A stretch of DNA of 64,000 nucleotides from Legionella saoudiensis (GTDB taxonomy: Bacteria; Pseudomonadota; Gammaproteobacteria; Legionellales; Legionellaceae): the NCBI RefSeq assembly GCF_001465875.1, contig NZ_LN901321.1, positions 342,689-406,688 on the forward strand, written 5' to 3'. The notes beneath the pieces were generated by a model, which saw only the letters and a program-made list of their open reading frames with translations, was not told the DNA's origin and did not search any database. The position numbers and the translations under genes are program-made. Shown here one piece after another: positions 28,298-36,343 of the stretch (its first letter is position 1; each line of letters begins with the position of its first letter).

Positions 28298-28480
28298 ATG
28301 CTACATTGGGCGGTCATATTTTTGCTGATTGCGATTGTTGCGGGTTTATTTGGTTTCAGAGGAGTTGCTTCAACCGCTACAAGTATTGCTAGGGTCTTAT
28401 TCTTTTTATTTATCGTTATATTTCTCATTATGCTGATTATGAGTTTATTTGGAGGTCCTACTCCGGCGGTAGTGCCTTAG
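28298..28480 (+). CDS. DUF1328 (YtjA-type) small membrane protein
   Basis: A 60-residue protein with two membrane segments (MLHWAVIFLLIAIVAGLFGF and VLFFLFIVIFLIMLIMSLFG) separated by the conserved RGVASTATSIAR loop. This pattern is characteristic of the widespread DUF1328 family, often induced by envelope or general stress. AAGGAG precedes the ATG. The function is unknown. A strong hairpin 20 bases after the stop probably terminates it. Confidence 0.9.
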   Translation: MLHWAVIFLLIAIVAGLFGFRGVASTATSIARVLFFLFIVIFLIMLIMSLFGGPTPAVVP

Positions 28481-28499
28481 CACTTTTTTCCATAAACAG

Positions 28500-28520
28500 G
28501 GCCCGTATTATATACGGGCC
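28500..28520. terminator. Perfect hairpin between convergent genes
   Basis: GGCCCGTAT (28500-28508) pairs exactly with ATACGGGCC (28512-28520) around TAT. It lies between the DUF1328 gene and the convergent secreted-protein gene and may serve both. Its core CCCGTAT resembles the repeat family at 18751. There is no long T-run. Confidence 0.55.
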
Positions 28521-28559
28521 ACGCAATAGCGTTAATTAAATTAAGTATCCTGCAAACCC

Positions 28560-29021
28560 CTAAAGATTTGTGATGGAATCAATGACTAAACAACCATTCG
28601 CATCCTTAATTAAGTGGATCTTAAATGTGCGTAATGGAAGAAAGTCTTCAACATGATCGGCCAGTGTCATCTTATTTTGTAGCGTTATTACCGTACCCCA
28701 CCCGTCTGTTATTGGAGCGGCATAAGGAACTTTATCAACAGTTAATTCCAATATCCCTTTGCGGTTTTGAACGGTTTCAAAAACCTTTTGTTGCTTTAAC
28801 TGATTATAAATAGTACTCCAGGCAGTTGGAGTATAAAACGCAGAGGCTTTTTTTACATAATAATTTTCGTTGGTTTTGAAATTTACATTAAAAGTAGCCG
28901 CCATGGCTTTATAAAGCCAGGCGGTTGTATTTAAGTTTTCATCTTGATTTGCAGCACATTCAGCATAACCAAGATTTGTACAAAATAAAAAACTAAGTAA
29001 CAGCGGTTTGAGAAGCTTCAT
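28560..29021 (-). CDS. Secreted protein of unknown function
   Basis: A 153-residue protein with a Sec signal peptide (MKLLKPLLLSFLFCTNLGYA, cleavage before ECAAN). Two cysteines remain in the mature part, one near each end (ECAAN, NGCLVID), and could form a disulfide. The body alternates beta strands and short helices (KGILELTVDKVPYAAPITDG, TFKIHLIKDANG), suggesting a periplasmic alpha/beta domain. No family is recognised. The ATG is preceded only by a weak site. Confidence 0.75.
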   Translation of the reverse strand: MKLLKPLLLSFLFCTNLGYAECAANQDENLNTTAWLYKAMAATFNVNFKTNENYYVKKASAFYTPTAWSTIYNQLKQQKVFETVQNRKGILELTVDKVPYAAPITDGWGTVITLQNKMTLADHVEDFLPLRTFKIHLIKDANGCLVIDSITNL

Positions 29022-29064
29022 TATTTCACCATCTTATTAATGCATAAATTAAAAATCCGTGTTT

Positions 29065-30114
29065 TTATGAGGATAAAGAAGCCATATCAATAACAAACCG
29101 ATAACGTACATCACTTTTTATTACGCGCTCATAAGCCTCATTAACTTTCTGCATGGGAATTAATTCAATGTCAGAAACGATATTATGTTTTCCACAAAAA
29201 TCGAGCATTTCTTGGGTTTCTTTTATCCCACCAATCAGGGAACCAGCCAAGGTTAAGCGTTTACCAATAAGCGCAAAAGCATGTATGGGAATTTCCTCTG
29301 CCGGCACGCCTACTACGACCATTGCTCCATCACGTTTTAGCAAGCTTAGGTATTGGGTCCAATCTAATTTAGCGGAAACCGTACAAATGATAAGATCAAA
29401 ATGGTTATTTAATTTAGTAAATGTTTCGGGGTTAGATGTTGCATAAAAGTGATCTGCCCCTAAACGTTTTGCATCAGCCTCTTTATTCATTGAATGACTC
29501 AGTACAGAAACCTCTGCTCCCATGGCATGAGCCAGTTTTACACCCATATGCCCTAAACCGCCTAAGCCTAAAATAGCAACGCGTTTTCCAGGACCAGTAT
29601 TCCAATGCCTGAGTGGAGAATATAAAGTAATACCTGCACAGAGAAGAGGAGCTGCGCCATCCATTGGTAAATTTTCAGGTACTCGCAACACATAATTTTC
29701 ATCCACAACGATTTTGGTGGAATAGCCGCCTTGGGTTGCTTCACTACCATCACGTGTTCTGCTGTTATAGGTTAGTGTTGCGCCTTCATCGCAATACTGT
29801 TCTAAATCTTCTTTGCAATTTATGCACTTACGACAGGAGTCAACAAAACAACCTACGCCAACTCGATCCCCTTCCTTAAAACGGGTTACTCCTGAACCAA
29901 CCTTACTCACCGTCCCAACAATTTCATGCCCTGGCACCATTGGAAACGCGGAACCACCCCATTCATCACGAACTTGATGAATATCTGAATGACAAATACC
30001 GCAATAATGAATATCAATTAATACATCGTTTTTTCCTAGGTCACGACGATTAAATTCATAGGGGGCTAATGCGGATTTTGGATCAGCGGCAGCATATCCT
30101 TTTACAGGTATCAT
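29065..30114 (-). CDS. Zinc-dependent NAD(P) alcohol dehydrogenase (YahK/CAD type)
   Basis: A 349-residue medium-chain alcohol dehydrogenase. The catalytic zinc ligands are in CGICHSDIH and GHEIVG; the structural zinc has the four-cysteine cluster [15 protein letters not shown]. The cofactor site is [14 protein letters not shown]. The pattern NAAD-like FYATSNPE and size fit the NADPH-dependent aldehyde reductase YahK / cinnamyl alcohol dehydrogenase group, broad for aldehydes. It lies downstream of rne on the same strand, separated by a hairpin, so it is probably transcribed separately. Confidence 0.92.
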   Translation of the reverse strand: MIPVKGYAAADPKSALAPYEFNRRDLGKNDVLIDIHYCGICHSDIHQVRDEWGGSAFPMVPGHEIVGTVSKVGSGVTRFKEGDRVGVGCFVDSCRKCINCKEDLEQYCDEGATLTYNSRTRDGSEATQGGYSTKIVVDENYVLRVPENLPMDGAAPLLCAGITLYSPLRHWNTGPGKRVAILGLGGLGHMGVKLAHAMGAEVSVLSHSMNKEADAKRLGADHFYATSNPETFTKLNNHFDLIICTVSAKLDWTQYLSLLKRDGAMVVVGVPAEEIPIHAFALIGKRLTLAGSLIGGIKETQEMLDFCGKHNIVSDIELIPMQKVNEAYERVIKSDVRYRFVIDMASLSS

Positions 30115-30206
30115 TTTTTAGTCCTTTAGTATGTGGTAATGGATCTAAAGATAGGGGGCTTTGGCTTGGCAGTCAAGGAATGTAAAGTGTGAGATGAGGA
30201 GCAGAT

Positions 30207-30228
30207 GCCTGGCTGCAAGCAACCAGGC
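30207..30228. terminator. CCTGG-type hairpin after rne
   Basis: GCCTGG (30207-30212) pairs with CCAGGC (30223-30228) around CTGCAAGCAA. It lies 9 bases past the rne stop on the minus strand. Near-identical dyads occur at 42075-42096 and, shortened, at 59543-59556, so this is a small repeat family used at gene ends. Confidence 0.6.
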
Positions 30229-30236
30229 GATAAAGA

Positions 30237-32219
30237 TTATTTTTCAACTTGTTCTTTAGGAGAGGCTTCCTTTTTTTTATTTCCTTCACGTGCTGTAGAG
30301 GAACGGGAGCTACCTTGTTGATTCGTATTGGATCTTCGGCGTTGTTGCTGTTGGCCTGAACCCGCATTACCTGCATTGGCAGCCACATTTCCTGCACGTT
30401 GCTGTTGATTGCCACCGGAACGACGTCTGCGGCCTTGTTGTTGAGGTTTACGCTCATTACCAGTACCGCGGGACGCTGATGATTTCCCTTGGTTAGGGTT
30501 CCGATTATGCGTCTTTTTCGTATGGCTAGGTGCTGTGGTCGTTGTGGTATCCGCATGCCCGCCAAATAAACTTGACCATAAACGCTTAATGAAGCCATTA
30601 TGCAGGTTTTTAGGGGTAGGGTGACCTGCAAATGGTTTTACTGCAGGCTCGTCACGGACTGCTGCCTCTTGGTCATTGCTGGCAACCTGCAATTCAGGCT
30701 GTTGAATTAAGCTGTAACTAGGTTTTTTAGTTTTACCTACATTATCTTCTTTCAAGCGAGTAATTGTATACTGTGGTGAATGCATATAAGGATTAGCGAT
30801 AATCATTACAGAAACACTATGTCTTTTTTCAATTTCTCGAATGAAACTGCGTTTTTCATTCATAATGAAAGTAGCCATTTCGGGAGGAAGTTGCACTTGT
30901 ATTTCAGCGGTCTTTTCCTTTAACGCTTCTTCTTCAATAAGACGGGTAATGGATAGCCCATGGGATTGAATATTGCGCACCGTACCACGACCTTCGCAAC
31001 GAGGGCAGACTTCTTGAGCTGTTTCACCTAAAGATAATCTGAGACGCTGACGGGACATTTCTAATAAACCAAAGCGAGAAATACGACCCACTTGGATACG
31101 CGCTCTATCTGCTTGTAGTGCTTCTTTTAAGCGATTTTCAACATCACGTTGGTTCTTGCTGGAGCTCATATCAATGAAATCGATAACCACTAAGCCACCC
31201 AAGTCACGTAGCCGTAATTGGCGCGCAATTTCATCAGCAGCTTCAATGTTCGTATTAAATGCCGTGGCTTCAATATCAGAACCACCAGTGGCTTTAGCTG
31301 AGTTTACATCAATTGAAACTAAAGCTTCAGTCCGGTCGATAACTAAGGCACCTCCGGAAGGAAGCATTACCTGGCGCTGGTAGGCTGTTTCTATTTGGCT
31401 TTCAATTTGGTAGAAATTAAATAGAGGAACGCTGCTATTGTATAACTTCAAATTAGGTAAAAACTCAGGTTTTACACGTTCAATATATTGCTTCGCTTTG
31501 ATGTAAGAAATCTGATCGTCAATAATAATTTCACTAATAGATTTCCGCAAATTATCGCGAATAGAACGAATAATTACATCCCCTTCCTGATGAATTAGGC
31601 AGGGCGATAACTCGGTATTGTAAGCTTGTTTGATGGATTGCCATTGATTACATAACATATCCAGGTCATCTTGTAATTCTTCTTGGCTTTTACCTACGCC
31701 TGCCGTACGGATAATGAGACCCATATCTTCAGGTAGCGTCAACGCGTTTAAAGTTTCACGCAATTCATCACGTTCATCCCCTTCAATGCGTCGGGAAATA
31801 CCACCTGAACGAGGGTTATTCGGCATTAATACTAAATAACATCCGGCTAAGGTAATAAAGGTGGTTAACGCAGCGCCTTTGTTGCCACGCTCTTCTTTAT
31901 CTACTTGGATTAATAATTCCTGGCCTTCGCGAATTAATGAAGTGATTGGTGGCTTTTCATCACCAAAATCATCAGGATTTTTGCTTAAATATTCAGGTGC
32001 AATTTCTTTTAGAGGCAAAAAACCTTGACGTTTCGAACCATATTCTACAAAAACAGCATCAAGACTTGGCTCGCGACGGGTAACAGTTGCTTTATATATG
32101 TTACCTTTTTTCTTTACTTCTCCTGGGCATTCAATGTCCAGGTCAAACAAACGATTGTCTTTAATAAGTGCAACGCGAACCTCTTCCGTTTGCGTGGCAT
32201 TAATTAACATTTTTTCCAT
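30237..32219 (-). CDS. rne: Ribonuclease E
   Basis: Endonuclease central to mRNA decay and rRNA/tRNA processing. The start at 32219 gives MEKMLINATQ, matching the E. coli start; the protein is 660 residues. The S1 domain (about 38-120), catalytic Asp304 (SIDVNS) and Asp347 (VVIDFID), and the Zn-link CPRC (405-408) align with E. coli residues 303, 346 and 404-407. The C-terminal tail is short, about 150 residues against some 500 in E. coli. It keeps an amphipathic NGFIKRLWSSLFGG (541-554), like membrane-targeting segment A, and Arg/Gln-rich RNA-binding stretches. Divergent from rluC, as in E. coli. Confidence 0.96.
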   Translation of the reverse strand: MEKMLINATQTEEVRVALIKDNRLFDLDIECPGEVKKKGNIYKATVTRREPSLDAVFVEYGSKRQGFLPLKEIAPEYLSKNPDDFGDEKPPITSLIREGQELLIQVDKEERGNKGAALTTFITLAGCYLVLMPNNPRSGGISRRIEGDERDELRETLNALTLPEDMGLIIRTAGVGKSQEELQDDLDMLCNQWQSIKQAYNTELSPCLIHQEGDVIIRSIRDNLRKSISEIIIDDQISYIKAKQYIERVKPEFLPNLKLYNSSVPLFNFYQIESQIETAYQRQVMLPSGGALVIDRTEALVSIDVNSAKATGGSDIEATAFNTNIEAADEIARQLRLRDLGGLVVIDFIDMSSSKNQRDVENRLKEALQADRARIQVGRISRFGLLEMSRQRLRLSLGETAQEVCPRCEGRGTVRNIQSHGLSITRLIEEEALKEKTAEIQVQLPPEMATFIMNEKRSFIREIEKRHSVSVMIIANPYMHSPQYTITRLKEDNVGKTKKPSYSLIQQPELQVASNDQEAAVRDEPAVKPFAGHPTPKNLHNGFIKRLWSSLFGGHADTTTTTAPSHTKKTHNRNPNQGKSSASRGTGNERKPQQQGRRRRSGGNQQQRAGNVAANAGNAGSGQQQQRRRSNTNQQGSSRSSTAREGNKKKEASPKEQVEK

Positions 32220-32527
32220 CTGTAACCCCATATTTAGGGCGCTTTCATTTAAGTTACGATAGTGTAAGGCTCAATATATCTTAGAGGTTCATCTTTTGAA
32301 CAGTAAGAGTTGTGATCTTTAAGCGAATCCGCAGCCCTGTGGACAGACTTTACGCATGTTCCCTGAATCATCGGAGGTGCATACTGGGTAATATACTGAA
32401 CACGAACCAAACACGTAAAAAGGAGACGTGTAAAAATCTTAATGTAATTCGCTGTCGGTATAAAGCATGTCTGGCATGCGTAGGTTTCTGTCAAGTATGT
32501 GATCAATTTGTCTCTGGCATATTGGTT

Positions 32528-32571
32528 CGCTTCCTTATATCTTTAAGCTTAAATGGAAGCGCGATTTTTTT
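32528..32571 (+). terminator. Rho-independent terminator on the plus strand within the rne-rluC spacer
   Basis: CGCTTCC (32528-32534) pairs with GGAAGCG (32555-32561), followed by CGA and eight T residues (32564-32571). The loop of 20 bases can form a further small stem (TTTAAGCTTAAA). It reads in the rluC direction but ahead of the rluC promoter, so it would end an independent plus-strand transcript. Confidence 0.5.
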
Positions 32572-32740
32572 GTAACTAGTTGCCTTATACCCTGTTATCC
32601 TTGTGCTGCACTGTGTTTGCAGACTCAAAATTAGGCCTGAGAATAAGTTCACGTTCTTAGCCAAATGGCTCAAATAGTGAATTATAAGCAGATACCTTGG
32701 CACTGCGGTAAATAGTTACGCTTTTTTTATATTTATGCGT

Positions 32741-32746
32741 TATAAT
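32741..32746 (+). promoter_or_regulatory. Candidate -10 of rluC
   Basis: A perfect TATAAT lies 78 bases before the rluC start. No good TTGACA is found at 16-18 bases upstream, so strength is uncertain. Confidence 0.4.
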
Positions 32747-32823
32747 TCGGTTGCATGGAATTATTCCCATGCTACAGGCGATCATATCAAAAAAAACACG
32801 CCCAGCAAACAGGTTTATTGACA

Positions 32824-33780
32824 ATGAATGAAGTAAGTTATAGAGAGATAAGTAATGAAGAAGAAGGACAACGTCTGGATAATTACTTAATCCGAATTTT
32901 AAAGGGCGTACCTAAAAGCCACATTTACCGTATTATTCGGGGCGGCGAGGTTCGTGTTAATAAAAAAAGAGCACAGGTTAGTTCTCGCTTGCATGCGGGA
33001 GATATGGTACGTATACCACCAATTCGACTTTCTGAGTCAAAAGAAGTATTTGTTGGTGATGCTCTGGCAAAACGCCTTAAAGAATGCGTTATTTTTGAGG
33101 ATGCTTGCTTTTTGGTAATTAATAAACCTTCAGGGATTGCAGTGCATGGGGGCAGTGGTTTAAGTTTAGGGGTTATTGAGGCATTAAGAAAGACTCGGCC
33201 TGATCTGGCTTATTTAGAATTAATTCATCGTTTGGACAGAGAAACCTCCGGCTGTCTTTTACTAGCTAAAAAGAGAAGTACGCTCAGAGCAATGCATGCA
33301 TTGCTGGAGGCGCGTGAAGTACAAAAGACCTACTGGGCCCTATTAACGCATCGGTGGGAAGGGAAAAAACAGTTAATCGTTCGCGCCGCATTAGAAAAAA
33401 ATACATTGAAATCTGGTGAACGGGTAGTTTCGGTAACTGATGAGGGCAAAGCTTCAGAAACAGGGTTTAAATTACTGGAGAATTATCAACAGGCATGTTG
33501 GGTTGAGGCAAGCCCTAAAACGGGGCGCACTCACCAAATTCGGGTTCATAGTGCACATTTAGGACATGTTATTGTTGGTGATGAAAAGTACGGATCTATT
33601 GCAGGAGAAGTAGAAGGGATAGATAATCAACCTCATCGTCTTTATTTGCATGCACGCTCTATTCAATTTGAATTGAATGGAACTAAGCATTTCTTTCAAG
33701 CTGATGCAGATGAAGTCTTTTCTAACACACTAAAACAATTGCGTGCGAGGAGTGTAGTGAGCAATGAGCAATCATTATGA
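32824..33780 (+). CDS. rluC: 23S rRNA pseudouridine synthase RluC
   Basis: Makes pseudouridines at 955, 2504 and 2580 of 23S rRNA. The 318-residue protein has an S4-like N-terminal domain (EEGQRLDNYLIRILKGVPKS) and the catalytic HRLDRETSG (135-143) with Asp138. The GRTHQIRVH segment and the divergent rne gene point to RluC rather than RluD. The ATG at 32824 is chosen because family members start just before the S4 domain; the ribosome binding site is poor. It overlaps the HAD gene by 17 bases. Confidence 0.93.
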   Translation: MNEVSYREISNEEEGQRLDNYLIRILKGVPKSHIYRIIRGGEVRVNKKRAQVSSRLHAGDMVRIPPIRLSESKEVFVGDALAKRLKECVIFEDACFLVINKPSGIAVHGGSGLSLGVIEALRKTRPDLAYLELIHRLDRETSGCLLLAKKRSTLRAMHALLEAREVQKTYWALLTHRWEGKKQLIVRAALEKNTLKSGERVVSVTDEGKASETGFKLLENYQQACWVEASPKTGRTHQIRVHSAHLGHVIVGDEKYGSIAGEVEGIDNQPHRLYLHARSIQFELNGTKHFFQADADEVFSNTLKQLRARSVVSNEQSL

Positions 33781-34414
33781 TTTGGTAGTGTTTGATTGGG
33801 AAGGCACTATTGCAGACACTTTAGGTGCAGTATTTCATACTGTTGCTGTAGAAGCAGATTTACTGGGTTTTGGAACTTTTGAGCCCGAAGAAGCAAGAAA
33901 ATATGTGGACTTGGGACTGGAGCGTGCATTAATAAAAGCATATCCGCATTTATCTGCTAAGGAGCATGAGCAGCTAATATATGCGGTGCATCGCTCAATG
34001 CATACTCGTTCACTGGAAGTTTTTTTAATCCCTGGAGTCCGTGAATTTATTCATCAACTTCAGGATGCCCATATAAATATGGCCGTGGCTACGAATAAGG
34101 GGCACCAGTCATTAGCACGCGCATTACAGACTACAGGTCTGGATGAATTCATTAAGATAACTCGTTCTGCCGGACAAGTTCCTGCAAAACCGCACCCACA
34201 GATGCTTGAAGAAATTATGGATGAAATGGGTGGGCATGCGGCTACTACATTGATGGTAGGTGATTCAGTTACTGATATAGAAATGGCAAGAAGCATCCAT
34301 GTTAACGCCATTGGCGTCGATTTTTATCATCAACAAGAGGCAGCCTTAAAAGCTGCAGGTGCTTTGGCTGTATTTGATGATTACAAATTGCTTGCAGACT
34401 ATCTGCATTTATAA
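33764..34414 (+). CDS. HAD-superfamily hydrolase, phosphoglycolate phosphatase-like
   Basis: A 216-residue HAD IA hydrolase that follows rluC with a 17-base overlap, as in Pseudomonas and relatives. Motif I is FDWEGTIAD: the nucleophile Asp11 is present, but the usual second Asp (general acid) is Glu13. Motif II (AVATNKG), motif III lysine (KPHP) and motif IV (MVGDSVTDIEMA) are intact. It is probably a small-molecule phosphatase; the substrate is unknown and the Glu substitution may alter turnover. Confidence 0.88.
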   Translation: MSNHYDLVVFDWEGTIADTLGAVFHTVAVEADLLGFGTFEPEEARKYVDLGLERALIKAYPHLSAKEHEQLIYAVHRSMHTRSLEVFLIPGVREFIHQLQDAHINMAVATNKGHQSLARALQTTGLDEFIKITRSAGQVPAKPHPQMLEEIMDEMGGHAATTLMVGDSVTDIEMARSIHVNAIGVDFYHQQEAALKAAGALAVFDDYKLLADYLHL

Positions 34415-34463
34415 GATAACGGATTACGTATGTTGTCCGTAAGTAAGGTGATTGCAGGAGACG

Positions 34464-34491
34464 TAGCCCGTATTCGCATGGCGTAATATGG
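34464..34491. repeat. Palindromic repeat, CCCGTATTA family
   Basis: TAGCCCGTATTCGCATGGCG followed by TAATATGG forms an imperfect dyad of the family also at 18751 and 35701. A further TATTACGCTC lies about 40 bases downstream. The surrounding 249-base spacer between the HAD gene and pgsA shows nothing else. Confidence 0.6.
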
Positions 34492-34663
34492 AAATAAGAC
34501 AGAATCCTATCTCGATCCCAAACTATATTACGCTCATTCAGGCGTCAGTGGTAAGTTTCTTAATTATTGAAACAAAAGAGTACTGCATTTTTTCGTTAAT
34601 AATATCCTCAGGACATTAATTAAATGTCTTCTAGGGTTATGTCTGCAAAGGGAGTATTAAGCA

Positions 34664-35227
34664 TTGAGTACGTTGACCAGTTTACCTAATTTATTAACCT
34701 TGCTTCGTATTGTACTAATTCCGGTATTAATTATTATTTTTTATTTACCTGTTAAATGGGCTGGCGCTGTATCCGCAGGTATTTTTGCGGCAGCTAGTTT
34801 TACGGATTGGCTCGATGGTTATTTGGCACGTAAACTACATATGATGTCACCGCTAGGAGCATTTTTAGATCCGGTGGCTGATAAGCTTTTGGTTTCGACG
34901 AGCTTATTACTTTTAGTTGGTGTTAAGGATCTTAATTACATTACTATTCCCGCAATAATTATTGTAGGCAGAGAAATTGTCATTTCAGCGTTAAGAGAAT
35001 GGATGGCTGAAATTGGTAAACGAGCCAGTGTTGCTGTAGGTTATGTCGGAAAAATAAAAACATTTTTACAAATGGCCGCATTATTTCTTTTATTAGCGTT
35101 TAACCCAGCAAGTTCTTGGTGGGGAATTTTTGGTTTTATTTTGCTATATGTGGCTGCAATTTTAACCATTTGGTCTATGGTTATTTACTTATCGATTGCA
35201 TGGCCAGAATTATCGAAAAAAAGTTAA
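34664..35227 (+). CDS. pgsA: CDP-diacylglycerol--glycerol-3-phosphate 3-phosphatidyltransferase
   Basis: Makes phosphatidylglycerol phosphate in the inner membrane. The 187-residue protein has about four to five membrane spans and a complete CDP-alcohol phosphotransferase motif: DGYLAR, eight residues, G, three, D, three, D (within DWLDGYLARKL and LGAFLDPVADKL). The start is TTG at 34664, preceded by AAAGGGAG. The N-terminal LPNLLTLLRIVLIPV is typical of PgsA. A tRNA promoter starts directly after its stop. Confidence 0.94.
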   Translation: MSTLTSLPNLLTLLRIVLIPVLIIIFYLPVKWAGAVSAGIFAAASFTDWLDGYLARKLHMMSPLGAFLDPVADKLLVSTSLLLLVGVKDLNYITIPAIIIVGREIVISALREWMAEIGKRASVAVGYVGKIKTFLQMAALFLLLAFNPASSWWGIFGFILLYVAAILTIWSMVIYLSIAWPELSKKS

Positions 35228-35235
35228 ATTTTTTG

Positions 35236-35263
35236 TTGACAGGTTCTGAAAACCCTGTAGAAT
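35236..35263 (+). promoter_or_regulatory. Promoter of the tRNA cluster
   Basis: TTGACA (35236-35241), a 16-base spacer, and TAGAAT (35258-35263) lie 17 bases before tRNA-Gly. A GC-rich stretch (GCAGCCC) follows the -10, as in stringently controlled stable-RNA promoters. Confidence 0.75.
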
Positions 35264-35279
35264 GCAGCCCTGTAGAGAC

Positions 35280-35355
<76 letters not shown>

Positions 35356-35360
35356 AATTA

Positions 35361-35387
35361 AAGCGACGACACAGTCGCTTTTTTTTT
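35361..35387 (+). terminator. Rho-independent terminator between tRNA-Gly and tRNA-Cys
   Basis: AAGCGAC (35361-35367) pairs perfectly with GTCGCTT (35374-35380), followed by seven more T residues. Placed inside the tRNA cluster, it should limit or stop readthrough to the two downstream tRNAs. Confidence 0.85.
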
Positions 35388-35428
35388 AGAGCAGCATACA
35401 AGTGGTACGTGCGTGGCAAGTATCAGTT

Positions 35429-35502
35429 GGCTGTGTGGCAGAGTGGTTATGCAGCGGCCTGCAAAGCCGTGGACGCCGGTTCGATTCCGGCCTCAGCCTC
35501 CA
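35429..35502 (+). tRNA. tRNA-Cys (GCA)
   Basis: 74 bases including CCA. The anticodon loop CTGCAAA gives GCA; the T arm is GCCGG/CCGGC with TTCGATT. The acceptor GGCTGTG faces CTCAGCC, leaving a U-U mismatch at pair 6-67 while the other six pairs are standard. Confidence 0.94.
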
Positions 35503-35516
35503 AAATAAGAAGAAAA

Positions 35517-35603
35517 GCCCAGGTGGCGAAACAGGTAGACGCAAGGGACTTAAAATCCCTCGGTGGTAACACCATGCCGGTTCGATTCCGGCCCTGGGCA
35601 CCA
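35517..35603 (+). tRNA. tRNA-Leu (TAA)
   Basis: 87 bases including CCA, with the long variable arm of class II tRNAs. The acceptor GCCCAGG pairs with CCTGGGC; the anticodon loop CTTAAAA gives TAA (UAA). It follows tRNA-Cys after 14 bases. Confidence 0.96.
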
Positions 35604-35700
35604 AATCTTCTTTACTTTATTATCAAGAACTTATCCCAGAAAAATATCTTAAAGTTTTTTTTAATCTTTTCATTGTATTTTAGCGCATGATACAAACGTA

Positions 35701-35731
35701 AATCCGTATTCGCGCAGGGTAATACGGGATT
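35701..35731. repeat. Palindromic repeat, CCCGTATTA family
   Basis: AATCCGTATT and AATACGGGATT face each other around CGCGCAGGGT, an imperfect dyad. It is one of two tandem copies in the 267-base spacer after the tRNA cluster, which holds nothing else evident. Confidence 0.65.
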
Positions 35732-35755
35732 GAGTTTGATTCATGCACAGATCCC

Positions 35756-35785
35756 CCATACTACGCTGAGCTAATACGAGCTACA
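35756..35785. repeat. Second copy of the palindromic repeat
   Basis: CCCATACTACGC and GCTAATACGAG form a degenerate dyad, 24 bases after the previous copy. Confidence 0.5.
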
Positions 35786-35870
35786 GTTAAAATTCATTTT
35801 CTAAATTCCTCTTGCTTTTATCGAGCTAAATGATTAACTTCCATCTTTTGGAAACGCAGGTGAGATAAAC

Positions 35871-36143
35871 ATGACTAAGAAAAATCAAATTGAGCCTCAA
35901 GAAGACGAGACGGATTTCATGTCGCTTTTCGAAGAAGAGGGGTATAGCGACGATATGATGGTCGATGTGATGAGAGATACTATTAGTGCATGTAATACTC
36001 AAATGCAAATCGCGGTTGAGCTTACAAAGCTAATTGTTGATGGCAGTGTAACTGAAAATAGAGAAGAGCAGGTGTTTTCTGTTTTTAAAAAAGCTATTAG
36101 CGTAGTTGGTGAAAGCTTTCCATTAAAAAATATATTGTCGTAG
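35871..36143 (+). CDS. Small acidic protein of unknown function
   Basis: A 90-residue cytosolic protein with an acidic N-terminus (EPQEDETDFMSLFEEEG) and a helical C-terminal part (MQIAVELTKLIVDGSV, EEQVFSVFKKAISVVGESF). AGGTGAGATAAAC precedes the ATG. No family is recognised. An imperfect hairpin follows 20 bases after the stop. Confidence 0.7.
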   Translation: MTKKNQIEPQEDETDFMSLFEEEGYSDDMMVDVMRDTISACNTQMQIAVELTKLIVDGSVTENREEQVFSVFKKAISVVGESFPLKNILS

Positions 36144-36162
36144 TAGAAAAGGAATAACTCAA

Positions 36163-36217
36163 GGTGCGTCATCCCCAACACTCTTTCTCGAAAAACGTCA
36201 TAGGATGATGACGCATC
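36163..36217 (+). terminator. Imperfect hairpin after the small acidic gene
   Basis: GGTGCGTCATCC (36163-36174) and GGATGATGACGCATC (36203-36217) are near-complementary, with a 28-base loop and no T-run. It may be a terminator or a decayed repeat. Confidence 0.35.
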
Positions 36218-36343
36218 GCCAACAAGGGCTATAACTCGTATTGGCTCAATCCCATTGTAATCATTTTGAGGCTTGTGTACTTAGTGGCTGAAAATTACTA
36301 TGCTGTTCAGTGCATGAATTTTGTAGCATAGGTTTATCTATTT

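Larger units (their letters stand above)
32220..32823. other. Long divergent spacer between rne and rluC
   Basis: These 604 bases should hold the rne leader and both promoters. E. coli rne has a 361-base leader that binds RNase E for feedback control; a similar leader is plausible here but I cannot fold it reliably. A TTGACA on the minus strand (32489-32494) may be a -35 for rne. Short frames on both strands lack any protein character. Confidence 0.5.

Noticed and set aside
32249..32506. 85-codon frame on the minus strand in the rne leader
   Set aside because: Cys/Tyr-rich, no ribosome binding site, no protein-like pattern; better explained as rne leader sequence.
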